A stretch of DNA of 64,000 bases from Myrica gale (Eukaryota; Streptophyta; Magnoliopsida; Fagales; Myricaceae): NCBI GenBank assembly GCA_963930655.1, contig OZ005619.1, forward strand, positions 18,251,752 to 18,315,751, written 5' to 3'. How positions within the stretch are numbered: the first letter of the stretch is position 1; each line of letters begins with the position of its first letter. The notes beneath the pieces are model-generated. The model was given only the letters and a program-made list of their open reading frames with translations. It had not been told where the DNA came from and searched no databases. This document shows, piece after piece, positions 1 through 11,669 of the stretch. Made by a program: the position numbers and the translations under genes.

Positions 1-444
1 GTAGCCACCAAAAACCAGAACAGAGTGACACAAGCAACAACCACTTGGCTATCACTGACCATTAAGCTTAGTTTCCTATAAAAATCTTCGCTTCAAACAG
101 GATAATAATCCTCTCTTGCGTGAACAAATTGTGTTCTCTACAAGTTTTGCATGGATTTTGTCCCTCCTCGCACCTTACTAATGCTCACCGGTTGTCTCTG
201 TTCTCTGTCACTTTGCTGCCGGCGTACTCGCCATATCTCTCTCCCATCGTTTCAGCTTGATGATCAGCCCTTGCTCTAGCTCCTTCTCACCAATTCTGCA
301 CCTTTTTTCTAGTGTGTTTTTGTGGTTTTCTCACTCTTTGGATTGTGTTTCATACTTCGAGAATGAGTAGTACTGATTCACGTTTTCTGTAATTTGGAGA
401 GGGAAGAGAATTGTGGGTTCTGATTAGAACCAGCCACCAGGAGA
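1..444 (+). promoter_or_regulatory. 5' flank and probable leader of the nucleoside hydrolase gene
   Basis: This stretch precedes the first ATG of the nucleoside hydrolase gene. A TATA-like string (TATAAAA) lies at about 78-84, so transcription could begin near 110 and leave a leader of roughly 330 bases. The leader is rich in CT and TTTT runs, as plant leaders often are. No upstream gene is visible and the true promoter probably extends beyond the window edge. The start site is inferred only from the TATA position. Confidence 0.4.
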
Positions 445-3400
445 ATGTTGCCGCAGAGGAAGTTTTGGGTCGTAATATTGTTCTTGCTCGCAGGAGCTGA
501 ACCGTGCACTGCGGAGGGTCGACCACATCGGATTCTGTTGGATACAGATGTTGATACCGATGATTTCTTTGCTCTCTTGTATCTCTTGAAGCAGAACAGA
601 TCAGAGTTTGAAGTGGAGGTAAGTTTATATACACGAATCGTTCTTTGTGTGATATCACGATAATGCTTGTAGACTAAAATTTTTAATTTGCCGACACTAT
701 CTAACAATACTCAAAACGATGCAAATGAATTTACGGTAGGCTATGTTTGGTTTAGTTCTCAAAACAGTTTTTATTTTTTTATTTTTATAGAAGTAATGTA
801 GATTTTCTTGAGAATGGTGAAAAATTAGTTAAAAATTGTTGAAATTTGAAAAAAATTATTGAGATCGGTGAAAAGTTATTGAAATTGATGAAAAAATTAT
901 TGAGTTCGATGAAAATGTATTGAAATTGATAAAAAAGTAAGTAAAAAGTTTTTAAAAACTTATTGAGAACTTAAACAAATATAGAACTCTTGCATAGACG
1001 ATTTTTTTTAAAGCCATGCAAGTGAGAGATCATTTCATATCACTATGATTAAATCGATTGTTTAACGAAAATCTTGCCTTGATAGGTAGCGACCGGTAAT
1101 TTTCTTGGCTCGAGAAAAGAGATTAGAATAACATTTGTTATATGTTGTAAAATGCATATTACTCTTAAGTTTATTACCAACACTATTAAATAGTGTAAAA
1201 ATTAAATGTTATATTTATTTCCCTTCGAATTATAGGGTGTAATTTAAACGCAACTGCATTTGTATTGCATTGATCAACTTGGTTATAAGTGAAAGTAATC
1301 ATGACTTAAAAAAATTGAAAATAATCATGGCTTCAAGCTTTAAATATTGGACCAAGTGAATTTGTATTATGAGGAGATAGAAAAGTGAAGGACGTTGCAC
1401 TGTTAACTTGGTGCAGGCAGTCACGATCAACACTAATGGATGGAGTGACGGGGGACATGCAGTGAATCATATCTACGATCTTCTGTACATGATGGACCGT
1501 GACGACATTGCTGTTGGAGTAGGAGGCGAAGGTGGGATACTAGAAAATGGTACGCTACTACCAGATGTTGGAGGGTATCTTCCTATTATCGAACAGGTGT
1601 GTATCGTGGATTCGTGGGTATGCTGCGTTTTACTTCGTCCAGTTAGTTTTGACGAATAATTTTGCAAAGTTAAAAATAATGATTTTTAACTAATTTTTTT
1701 AATATTTCATAGTTAATTATAATATGTTATAAACTCTTACAAAATGTCTCATTTTAAAGTCTTATCTCATACACTAATTGATATAAGGCCATTTTAGATT
1801 AAGATTTTTTTGTAATTTCTTGGTTTAGTAATAAATAATTTTTTTTAAAAAATAAATATAATAAGTAAATTTCATTATAAAATTTATATTATTCGAAATT
1901 TTATATAAATAATATTAAATTATGTGAGATTTAGTTTATCTATATTACACTACGAGGATGTTCGGTTGTGGTGTTTTTTGAGAATTTTTTATGTTTTGAA
2001 AATTTTTAGGTGATGTAAACTTTATTTATATGCGTGTTTGTAGTTATTTTTACGTGGTATTAATAATGACGTTTGATTGTAAATTTTTTTATATTTTAAG
2101 AATTTAAGAATTTTTTTTACCGAACAGGCTCTACTTATTCTAATAAAAAATACATAAAATCGGGAGGGACTTGTAATTTGACCGGCAGCTGTTTTTGTAC
2201 GGTGCTAATCTTGATTTGAATATCTCAGGGGACTGCAACGGTAGGATATTGCAGGTATAGGCAAGCTATTCCTGTAGGCCAAGGAGGTCGATTAGATGTT
2301 GACACCAACTTTGGACTGCGAAAAGCTTTCCTCCCTCAGGTATTAATTTGTATGGTAATTTCAATATTGGATTTATTTTTTGTTGCTTCTATTTATTTAA
2401 TTATTTTGAGTCTCCGTCCCAGTAAATTACATCCTTTTTTTTTCTCTGCTCGGGGGACTTTCTCTTGGTTTTACTGTTTTACTTCCTAAAGTTAATCCAG
2501 TTATGTGTAGATGTTGATCGGTTCAATGGCAAACTGAGAGACATTTGTTGTTTGCTTGATTCTTGAGGTCCATTGTTTATGTCTCTAACCCGAATAATTT
2601 GTGATGTGATTAGGGGAGAAGGAGGTATACTCCTCTTGAACAACCAACTGCTCAGCAAGTGATGATTGACAAAATATCAGCAGGTCCACTAACTGTATTT
2701 CTTATAGGAGCGCATACAAATTTGGCTATTTTTCTGATGAATAATCCACATCTAAAGAAAAACATCGAGCATATTTATGTCATGGGCGGTGGTGTGAGGT
2801 CAAACCTGACTGGTTGTTTCCCACAAAAGGCTAGCTCGTCTTGTGTGCCTCGGAATTCCGGTGACCCTGGTAATTTGTTCACGGACTATTCTAGTAATCC
2901 TTATGCGGAGCTCAACATGTTTGGAGATCCTTTCGCGGCATACCAGGTAATGCAGTTCCTAGGATGTGCTTTACAGCTAATCATTTGAGCCTCTGTTTTC
3001 CTTCTTCGCCAACATCATTTGTTCTCCTTTGTTGGTGGATGCGTTGAAGCCAGCCATGGTTGCATTTGACAATCATTTATATCTGTCTGTCAGGTCTTTC
3101 ATTCTGGAATTCCAATCACTCTTGTTCCTCTGGATGCAACGAACACCATCCCAATGAATGAGAACTACATGAACACATTCAAGCAGAGTCAGAGTACATA
3201 CGAGGCACAATACTGCTTCAAGTCATTGGAAATAATTCGTGATGCGCAGTCTAAGGACCAATTCTTTGCGGTAATTTCCTGAAGGTGCTCAATTTAGACT
3301 CCCAGTCAAGTGTTATCATGATCTCACGTACTAAGTTATAAAGCTTGTGAGGATATGATTAATCTCTATTTCTGGTATCAGATAAGTTCAAATATAAGGC

Positions 3401-6384
3401 GATTTAATTGTCTGCAGAACTATTTCATGTGGGACTGCTTCGCAGCTGGTGTGGCAACTTCAATCATGCTTAATCCAAACAATAGTAGCGTCGCAAATGA
3501 ATTCGCTGAGATGGAGTACATGAATCTAACAGTAGTTACTTCAAACAGACCTTATGGGGTGTCTGATGGCTCCAATCCATTGTTTGATGGCCGCAAAGTA
3601 CCAAAATTTAATCTGCAGAAAGGTGGAGTGCACAGTGGTCATGTTCAGGCTGGACTTCGAGATCCCTTTTGCATTATGAAGAATTGGAAGGGGAAATGCC
3701 AGGTAGCATCTTGCTTCATCTTGTAACATTATGTAGACAACTTTTAGCACTCGCCACCACCAGTTGGCTGCATTTGGATTCCCACATAGCACACTTAAAT
3801 TCGGGCTGAGCTGTAGTTTACTTCATGCATAAAGGATGAAGAATTGCTTGAACTTATGTACTGGTTGCATCTAATAGGATGGTTATACAGCAGAGGTAAC
3901 TGGTCCAGAGGCAGTACGTGTGCTTGTTGCTACAAAAGCAAAACCTAATTGGGACCAGAACAGCCCATTGAACAGACAATTTTATAAAAGCTTCTTGGAG
4001 GTAATTTTCCTATTATAGTTTATTCACAGTTATAGAACCGCTTTCATCAGCTTTATCAATGAAACTTTCATGCACTCGTCATCATGGTTTGCCTACATCC
4101 TCATACGCTCAATGAAGTATATTTGAACCAAATTCTAATACTTTTTCTAGCAGGCTCTAAACCGCCAGGAACAGAGTGGGAGATTCAATTTCACGGCACA
4201 ATTTCCCTATTATGAACAAGCTCTGTACAGACCAGATCTTCGATCTAAAAAACTCGGGAAACCTGTTGTTTTCGACATGGATATGAGTGCAGGGGACTTT
4301 CTAGCTTTGTTCTACCTCCTGAAAGTACCCGTGGAAGTGATCAATCTCAAGGTAGAGTGTTCTTTGTCCAGTTTCTTTCGGATTAAATACAATCGACTCA
4401 TTTGCAGTATACTGCAGAAAATAAATTTGATCCATGTTCAAATAGTGACTAGATTGTTGAAAAACCTCTATCATATCAAAAAACAGCGCTTCTGATTCTT
4501 CCAGGCAATAATTGTGAGCCCAACTGGTTGGGCAAATGCTGCTACAATAGATGTCATTTATGATTTACTTCATATGATGGGCCGTGATGACATCCCAGTT
4601 GGTCTTGGAGATGTATTTGGAATGAACCAGTCTGATCCCATCTTCCCAGCTGTTGGAGACTGCAAATACATTAAGGCTATCCCGCATGGGAGTGGTGGAC
4701 TTCTTGACTCTGACACTCTCTATGGTCTTGCTCGTGATTTGCCAAGAAGCCCTAGAAGGTTTTCCAACTCTTAATTAGATTCGCAGCAGGAAAATTTGAT
4801 GTGAATTTATTCTGCTTTCATTTTAAAAGAGGGTGACAACCAGTTGACCAATAGCTCTCTGGTAGCTCAATCTTGTACCCTCTTCCACTGCCTCTTCATT
4901 ATATAGAAGGTTTTTGGAGTTATTGTTTTGGGCTAGAAAAAGAGTAGACTCAGACTGAATGTTAGATCTCCATACCAGGTATACGGCTGAGAAGTCTGTC
5001 AAGTATGGAGCTTCTCGGGACACTGATCACCCTGGACTCCGACAGCCACTTGCTTTGGAAGTTTGGGAGTCTGTAGTGGAAACCCTTGACCCTGGATCCA
5101 AGATTACCATACTGACCAATGGGCCCCTGACAAATCTAGCCAGAATTGTTACATCAGAGAAAAACGCCACCTCTGCTATTCAGGTAAGTGAATTCTTTTA
5201 CAATCCTAATCTCATATGCAAATCAAGTCAGAAAAGGAACCTGCTCAGATGGGAAAAAAGAAAAGGTAGGAAAAGGAATTGAAAGTAAACAAGCAAGCCA
5301 ACCCTGGTGAAGATATTGTCATCATTAAGAGTTGCATGCAGTTACCACCCAGAACTTTTGCTGCAATATATTCCCCACTTTCTAGGCGAAGCATGCATGC
5401 TGTTCTGACCAAAATTATGATGTTCTTTCGGATTATGTTTGAAGAAACCAAGAAATTGGATAATTATATGATATTAACATCATCTTAGGATTTCAAATCT
5501 CACTGCAGGAGGTATATATAGTTGGAGGACACATCAGCCACAGTGAAGCGGACAAAGGAAATGTCTTCTCTGTTCCGTCCAATGAATTTGCGGAGTTCAA
5601 TATGTTTCTTGACCCTGTCGCTGCAAAGATTGTCTTTGATTCGGAACTTGATATCACACTTATTCCACTTGGCATCCAGCGTAGAGTTGGTTCGTTTCCT
5701 AGGATCTTAGAAAGGTTTCGGGAGACGAGGATGACACCAGAGGCTAAGTTCGCCCACCGTTTGCTGTCAACGCTATGCCGCCTGCAACAAAGGCACCTAC
5801 GATATCATCATACGGTAATCTTTGACCCATTTGTCAATTTTTTTTCTCCCATTCTCTGCAAAGTAATATAAAATCTCTAGCGTTAGGGTAATTTTGTATG
5901 ATTCCAACTCTTTTAGAAAGCTCAAACTCGACCAGATGGTTAGAAAGTGGGTACCTGGGCAATGTTGGATTTCCCTGCAATGAATATTATCCTGGTGCAG
6001 GATATATTCTTGGGTGAAATCCTTGGTGCAGTAGCCCTGACTTGTGATCATTCCGCTCTGAAGCCGACTTTGCGAGTGGAGCCCATCAAAGTCTTTGCTG
6101 AGGGTGTTGAATCCAAAGATGGGCAAACATTGATTGATGAATACCATGGAAAATTGGTCAAAATATTGGAAAACATTGACCCTGCAGCGTGCTATGATCT
6201 ATATGCAAATCAGCTCGGAAAAACGAAGCAGTCGGCTGTGATAGGAAGTTTTGATGACCAGAGAAGAAAGTGGGGTGCGCCGCCAAATTACCCGAATTTC
6301 GTTCCAGGAAATGGCTTAAATATTCTATTTTATCTATTTTTCCTATTTTTTCTTTTCTGGCAATATAGCGTAGAGAAGTGGTAG
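445..6384 (+). CDS. NSH3: Two-domain apoplastic nucleoside hydrolase (inosine-uridine preferring family, NSH3-like)
   Basis: This gene should cleave the N-glycosidic bond of extracellular purine nucleosides, as plant NSH3 proteins do. Twelve exons are read: 445-618, 1417-1596, 2229-2339, 2614-2946, 3094-3270, 3418-3702, 3878-4000, 4151-4351, 4505-4758, 4979-5183, 5509-5814 and 6001-6384. All introns are GT-AG and the total is 2733 bases (910 residues). Residues 1-23 form a signal peptide with a hydrophobic core (VVILFLLAG). The first domain has the catalytic aspartate cluster DTDVDTDD at 33-40. The second repeats the fold with a degenerate cluster, DMDMSAGD at 503-510, as I recall for family members. 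Two-domain architecture and length fit plant NSH3 (about 890 residues). Exon 8 could start three bases later. The last about 28 residues form an unusual hydrophobic tail ([13 protein letters not shown]) beyond the expected end, so the 3' end is the least certain part. Confidence 0.92.
741..984. mobile_element. MITE in intron 1 of the nucleoside hydrolase gene
   Basis: A 244-base AT-rich element is bounded by 22-base terminal inverted repeats that differ at three positions; both ends contain GTTCTCAA or its complement. Its interior holds two tandem copies of a roughly 40-base unit around 855-937, recognisable by repeated TTATTGA and GATGAAAA strings. No coding capacity is visible. The target duplication is not clear, so I do not assign a superfamily. 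Confidence 0.6.
1956..2131. mobile_element. MITE of the 'TGTTCGGTT' family, copy 1
   Basis: This intron-2 insert begins GGATGTTCGGTTG and ends ACCGAACAGGCTC, an inverted pair. The interior shares the strings TTTTTAGGTGATGT and ATGCGTGTTT with the element at 34036-34222. Related elements occur at 18376-18556 and 32241-32465. It is non-coding and lies wholly within the intron. Confidence 0.6.
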
Positions 6385-7107
6385 GCGGAAACACCACTAC
6401 AGTACGCCCTATGCGGGCTCAAAACCTTTAGTACAGCCACTGCTGCTAACATTCTAGGGGCAAGGTCTTTTTAATTATTTTAAAAAAAATTATAAATTTA
6501 CTTCTTATATTTTTTAATATAGAATTATTAATTCAACTTTTGTATTCAAGTTTACTCAATAAACCAGTTTTCATAGATAAAATTACTAAACCGTTTAAAT
6601 CTATCACATAGTTATTTCTAAATAATTTTTTTATAATATTTAGTCTTGTATTAAAATTTTGTATTAATTTCTCTTTTAGTAACTCATTTTAAATCTTTTA
6701 ATTCTGAAAATAAATTCAAACCATCTATATAGTGTATGTTATGCTTAAGTTCTCCCCTTGAGTCACATCAACATTATCCACTTCTTCCAAGTCCCCCTAG
6801 ATGGATATTTTCTACATGTCATTTTAAAGATTAAAAAAGTTACATAAACAATTAATAATAATAATAGATAAACAAAAATTAATTAATATCAATAATAAAT
6901 TGAAATGTAAATTCTTGAACAATGAAATTGTGCAATCGTAATTGTTGAAGCATCAATAACCAACATGATCAAGATTATGATAAGCTGATTTGCAGACTAC
7001 TCGAGAGGTTGTTTGACATATATTATTAACAAAAAAGTAGAAAATACTTAGAAATCAATTAGAAGTTTTAGCAAAAAAATAGGTTGTATTGTAGGTTGTT
7101 AGAACAA
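6385..7107. other. AT-rich 3' flank of the nucleoside hydrolase gene
   Basis: This AT-rich stretch follows the stop codon at 6382-6384. It should include the 3' untranslated region. I see no further reading frame, element boundary or RNA gene in it. Confidence 0.4.
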
Positions 7108-7460
7108 TGAAAAAGTTTAAACTTTTTTTTCTTCCTCTTAATTTTACTATAATATAGGACCTTCATAATAGAAGACATTCCTAATTAAGTTCGAGTATGC
7201 AAGGTTTCGAAAGCTTGCATACTCGAACTTAAGGCTATACTCTTTGATAGTACTATTATTTTAAAAAGAGAAATTGATCATGCTAGTTTATAGAATGTGT
7301 TTTTTATTTTAAATTTTAATTTTATAAACTAATTTTTAAATATTCCTATTTTGTAGACCTTTCATTAAGTTTTATATGAAAAAGTTTAAGCTTTTTTTTC
7401 TTCCTCTTAATTTTACTATAATATAATATAGTACCTTCATAATAAAGGTCATTCCTAATT
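7108..7460. repeat. Direct duplication of about 80 bp with an intervening perfect hairpin
   Basis: Bases 7108-7188 recur with small differences at 7379-7460; both copies contain TTCTTCCTCTTAATTTTACT followed by CCTTCATAATA. Just after the first copy, 7185-7203 and 7214-7232 form a perfect 19-bp inverted repeat around a 10-base loop that is itself nearly self-complementary. A degraded echo of the hairpin sequence appears around 7530-7590. The structure looks like a partly duplicated small element. Confidence 0.6.
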
Positions 7461-7873
7461 AGGGGGCTTAAGCTGTTGCCTTACCTGACTACCCCTTTCA
7501 GCGCCTGAATACAACCATAATAAATTCGAATATGAGTTATACTCTTCATATGGAAAGTTGAAGCATGCATGCACGAACTTAAGGTTAGACTCTTTGTTTT
7601 TTTATTTTTTTTATTTTGTATTATTTGAAGTTTTGTTTCGAAAATGAATGATGTGGCTTAATCTTAGTCTCCCATTTTAAAAGAACCGCCAGGATTAAAA
7701 GAATTGGATCCCCAAATAGCCTAGAGGATCCAGATCCCCTTCCCATTGTTTTTTTCCCAACTAAGAGAGCTTTTCCATCTATTAATATTCTTTTTATTTA
7801 TTGATATATTTTTGCTATAGTAGAAAAAAGCGTTGAAAACTAAGAAAAATTATATATATAATTTTTCCATCTA

Positions 7874-8065
7874 GGGGTGTTTGTTTTCCAAAATTTTCAC
7901 CCCCTCAAAATTTCCAAACAATCATAAAATAATCTTATCTCCTCATTAAATTATAAAATAATATTATACTATTCAATTAAATCTTCTATTTCCTCACTTT
8001 TTCATAAACTATCTATACTTTTTCACAAATTCCAATAACCAAAATTTCCACAAACAAACACCACC
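7874..8065. mobile_element. MITE, GGGTGTTTGTTT-ended family, copy 1
   Basis: A 192-base AT-rich element starts GGGGTGTTTGTTTTCC and ends with the approximate complement CAAACAAACACCACC. It resembles the reverse complement of the element at 35813-36016, sharing strings such as ATAATATTAT and CTCCTCA. The flanks CTA and TAA are compatible with an eroded Tourist-type target site. Confidence 0.55.
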
Positions 8066-8165
8066 TAAGAAAATTTATGTCGTTATCTCATCTGCTTGAA
8101 TTCCTGATATTTTCGCTAACGAACTAGACTCAGGCCGGTCTCTCTGCGGGTATGAGTGTTCATTT

Positions 8166-8798
8166 GTACTGGCGGTTACCGTTTTAACCGCTACCGTAAC
8201 CGGTAGGGGCGGTTATTATGCCTTAGCGGTATGGTGACGGTGTCAAATATGTGATTCCGTCAATTGCGGTTCAAACCGTCACCTACGCTACCGTTAACTA
8301 CCCCTAGTTGACACTTGAGATGATTATTGATTATGTGACATACTTTTGTTGGGCTTTTGTTAGAATATGTTAGTTGGTTTATGTCACATTGTTGGACACT
8401 TTTATTAGACTTTAGTATTTATGTTTGAATATGATATTATGTTATACTTTTGGACAACTTTATATTTGTTATAATTGTTAATGATTATGATATTATATTT
8501 GAATATGTTATGATATTTGTCCATTTGATATGATTATTGATTATGATATTATGTAGGAAATTTAAACAGCCCAAAATAGTGAAAAAATGAAAAAACTCAA
8601 GGAAAAAACTTATTTTTTTGCACAACGGTTATACGGTTTAAGCGGTTACAGTATAACCGTTACCATTAATACCGTCACCGGCAAGAGCGGTTATTGTGCC
8701 TTAGCGGTGCGGTGATGGTATCAATTATGTGATTCCATCAATTGCGGTGACGATGACGATTTTCTTCAAACCGTCACCTACACTATCATTAACCACCC
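8166..8798. repeat. Two diverged direct copies of a GCGGTTA-rich 140-175 bp sequence
   Basis: Copies at about 8166-8306 and 8622-8798 share the ordered strings GCGGTTATT, TGCCTTAGCGGT, ATGTGATTCC, TCAATTGCGG and AAACCGTCACCTAC. An AT-rich spacer of about 315 bases separates them. Each copy also holds short internal palindromes built from CGGTTA and TAACCG. They may be the ends of one non-autonomous transposon, but I could not find convincing terminal repeats or a target duplication. No gene is present. Confidence 0.5.
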
Positions 8799-9110
8799 AG
8801 AACTGAGCAGCCAGAGGTGGAGGGGGGATTTCCCCCACCGTGGTCCCCGATCCTTCATTTTTTTAATTATATTTATTTTTTATTTTTTTAAAAATGTTTT
8901 TATTTTTTATTTATTTAATTACACGTGTCACATTATGATTGGTTGTGATGAATTTTCCGTTAAACAAGTGTAACGGCTTTAGGTCAAGTGGGTTTTTATA
9001 CAAAAATAACAAATTCAGTGAACTTTTTAAAATTTTTTAAAAAATTAATAATTTAAAAAGACTCTAAAACTCCATGCTTTATTTTGTATAATTCCTTATT
9101 ATCTTATTGG
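8799..9110. other. AT-rich spacer before the broken nucleoside hydrolase copy
   Basis: Apart from a short G-run/C-run palindrome near 8820-8845 (GGGGGGATTTCCCCC), I see only AT-rich sequence. No ATG is in frame with the pseudogene exon that follows. Confidence 0.3.
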
Positions 9111-9114
9111 TGTA

Positions 9115-10603
9115 GGAGTTGCTGGAGCTAATCCGTACACTGCGGAGGGTCGCCCACGTCGAATTCTTTTGGATACAGATGTTGATACCGATGATTTATT
9201 TGCTCTGTTGTACCTCTTGAAGCAGAACAGATCGGAGTTTGAACTGGAGGTAAGCTCATAGCGAATCGTTTTTTGTGCAATATCACATCTGAATTTTGGC
9301 CATTTTCTAGGGGCGCTCAGAATCATACGAATGGCTTTAATTTCAAAACTCTTGCATTTTAATGGTATTAGCTACCAGTTATTGTACGATATTGGCCACA
9401 TCTAATCGCTCCAAGCTTCAAATGCGCCAAGTAAATTTTTGTTATTGCGACGGATATAATTGAAGCTCGTGTTAACTTGCTGCAGGCAGTCACTATCAGA
9501 ACTAATGCATGGAGTGACGCCGGCCATGCTGCGAATCAAATCTATGATCTTCTGTACATGATGGACCGTGACGACATTGCTGTTGGAGTTTGATGCAGGG
9601 AATCCGAGCTGCAGAGTTATCAGATTGCTTATTGATTGCGCTGAATTACCTGGAGCGGAGTGTCAGCGCAAAAATGGCAAGAAATCGTGATTTAGCCTAA
9701 TTGTGACAGTTTCCGTGCACGTGTCTATTTTAACCATAATTTTAGCTACAGGTGTCCGACTCGCGCCCGTGACCCCAATTCGGAAAGTTCTTTTCGGCGC
9801 GCACGTCATAGTCACCGAGCGTCGTTTCGAGCTCCAAATCTGCTGATTTTCTTTTCAAATCTCTATTTTTAGTTAATTTTTGCTATTTATAGTAATTTCT
9901 TTTTTGTCGATTAGGAAATAATTCTGAACTCGATTTGGACCAGATTTTTTGCAAACACTTTAATTCTTTCCGTATTTCATTTTGGTAAGACTTTTAGGGT
10001 TTTGCTATTTTTGGCAAAATTCTATTAATGTTGAATTTTCAGCTATTTTAACCCGGCTTGTGGGTTGTTTTGATTCATTCCTGATTATTACGAATTTTAT
10101 TGAATCCAGAGTGTTTATGAATTCTTTGGGGTCGAAATTCTCTCTTTCCCTTCTCGCAAATGGAACAATACTCTATTTTGTTCGGCGTCAGAGTTGGTGG
10201 CGAAGGTGGGGGATACTAGAAAATGGAACAATACTCCCATATGTTGGAGGGTATCTTCCTCTTATTGAACAGGTGTGGATGTGCATACTGTGATTACTTC
10301 GTATGTATGATTTACTCTACTGGTGTTCCATGACATTCTAGACCACATCTTCTATAGGTCATCTGAATCATTGGTGAGCTGCGTGAATGGTTCTAAATCT
10401 GAGTTTAAAGGCCATAATGAATAAACACTTGGTGATTTAGTTTTACCCTCAGCAGCATGTATATGGTACTAATCTTTAGCTGAATGTATCAGGGGACTAC
10501 AACCTCTGGATATTGCAGGAATAGGCAAGCTATTCCTGTTGGCCAAGAAGGTCGATTAGATGTTGACACCAACTATGGAATGCGAAAAGCTTTCCTCCCG
10601 CAG
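9115..10603 (+). pseudogene. Truncated, LTR-interrupted copy of the nucleoside hydrolase gene
   Basis: Three regions match exons 1-3 of the upstream NSH gene: about 9115-9249, 9486-9590 plus 10191-10272, and 10493-10603. The first keeps the aspartate cluster DTDVDTDD and a normal donor, but the signal peptide and start codon are missing. Exon 2 is split by a 600-base solo LTR, and after the insertion the string GGTGGGGG carries two extra Gs relative to the parent, shifting the frame. Homology continues into intron 3 (to about 10760) and then ends; counterparts of exons 4-12 are absent. The copy probably arose as a tandem duplication and is not expected to make a working enzyme. Confidence 0.88.
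9591..10190. mobile_element. Solo LTR (600 bp) inside the nucleoside hydrolase pseudogene
   Basis: The insert begins TGATGC and ends GCGTCA, the TG...CA ends of an LTR, and is flanked by a perfect 5-bp target duplication GAGTT (9586-9590 and 10191-10195). Removing it restores the exon-2 sequence expected from the parent gene. No internal region, primer-binding site or second LTR is present, so it is a solo LTR left by LTR-LTR recombination. The superfamily cannot be decided from the LTR alone. Confidence 0.88.
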
Positions 10604-11669
10604 GTATGAAATTGTATAGTACTCCAAGCTTGGATGAAATCTGTGTTGCTGCTTCTACTTTTTGGGGAGTCTAAGTGCCGGTAAACTATAGCAAGCTGAT
10701 GTGATTATATCCTCTCTCTTGTTTTGGTCTGGAGAATTTCTTTTTGGTTTCCTGCTTTCACTTCATAATGCTTATCCCCTAAATCTGGAGTCCAAGAAGC
10801 TTCATTGGATGTTCAATAGAATGATTTCCCCCCTCCAGTGTCCTCTGCTAAGATACAGCACTTTCCTCATAACTTTTCTCAACGGAAGGAAAGGGTATCA
10901 ATTCTTCCACTTATTTCCACGTTTTTGTCCACCCTCTGTAGCCACGGAAAGAGACAGCTCCAACATCACGATTGTCCTCTGAAGAATCATATCTTTGCAA
11001 ATGGATTCATACTCATCTGTTCTTCCAATTTCAAAAGGTGCTGGCCATTCGAATTTATTATATACTAAAAGGTTTCCATCATCCTCTTCTTGTGCCAACA
11101 AAGGAGAACTTATCATAGACAAACATGAAGTTCTTCCGACAACAGCAGCCAAATTGTAGTGGCTACCACGCTGTCTTACCGCTAAAAGCCGAAGACTTCG
11201 TGCACTGTGATCTGGAGGATAAAAGCTTTTTCACGGTATGCACTCTAAAATGACATAGACAAGAAGATGATTTTTCCTTTCACAGCCAAATTTTTCTTTC
11301 TTTTCAATGCTTTTCAAGCTCCCTCTATAAAATATGATTCCAACCTAATTGCAAACGCACCGAAGCTATGCCATTGCAATTGGTCAGAATTTCATAATTC
11401 AACAGCGTGACTTTCCAATTAGCATCATATAAAAAAAGGAACATAAGTCGTTGTACTAAAGAAGACCACAAAATTGCGGTCCGAATCTCATGATGAGAAG
11501 TAGCATAAGATGGAAAGCTCTCTTTACATTCATACAACAAGCATAAGGCTCATTGGTTAAAGAGAACCATAAAATAACAAAAGTGGTTCACATAAAAACT
11601 GATATAAAAGCTTCTCTACAACAAACCCCACCAATTAGACTTGACTTGCTCTATGGCAGTTTGGTAGCC
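10604..11669. other. Gene-free stretch with a decayed coding-like segment near 10995-11235
   Basis: The first 150 bases resemble intron 3 of the nucleoside hydrolase gene. On the plus strand a frame from the ATG at about 11000 reads MDSYSSVLPISKG and onward with a protein-like composition to a stop near 11158. A second frame from about 11126 reads QQQPNCSGYHAVLPLK and ends at a possible GT donor near 11235. I do not recognise either product; together they look like an exon fragment with a frameshift. The rest up to 11669 should contain the 3' untranslated region of the AHP gene on the minus strand. Confidence 0.25.

Noticed and set aside
9099..9326. Antisense frame over pseudogene exon 1
   Set aside because: Shadow of the NSH exon on the opposite strand; the sense translation matches the parent gene.
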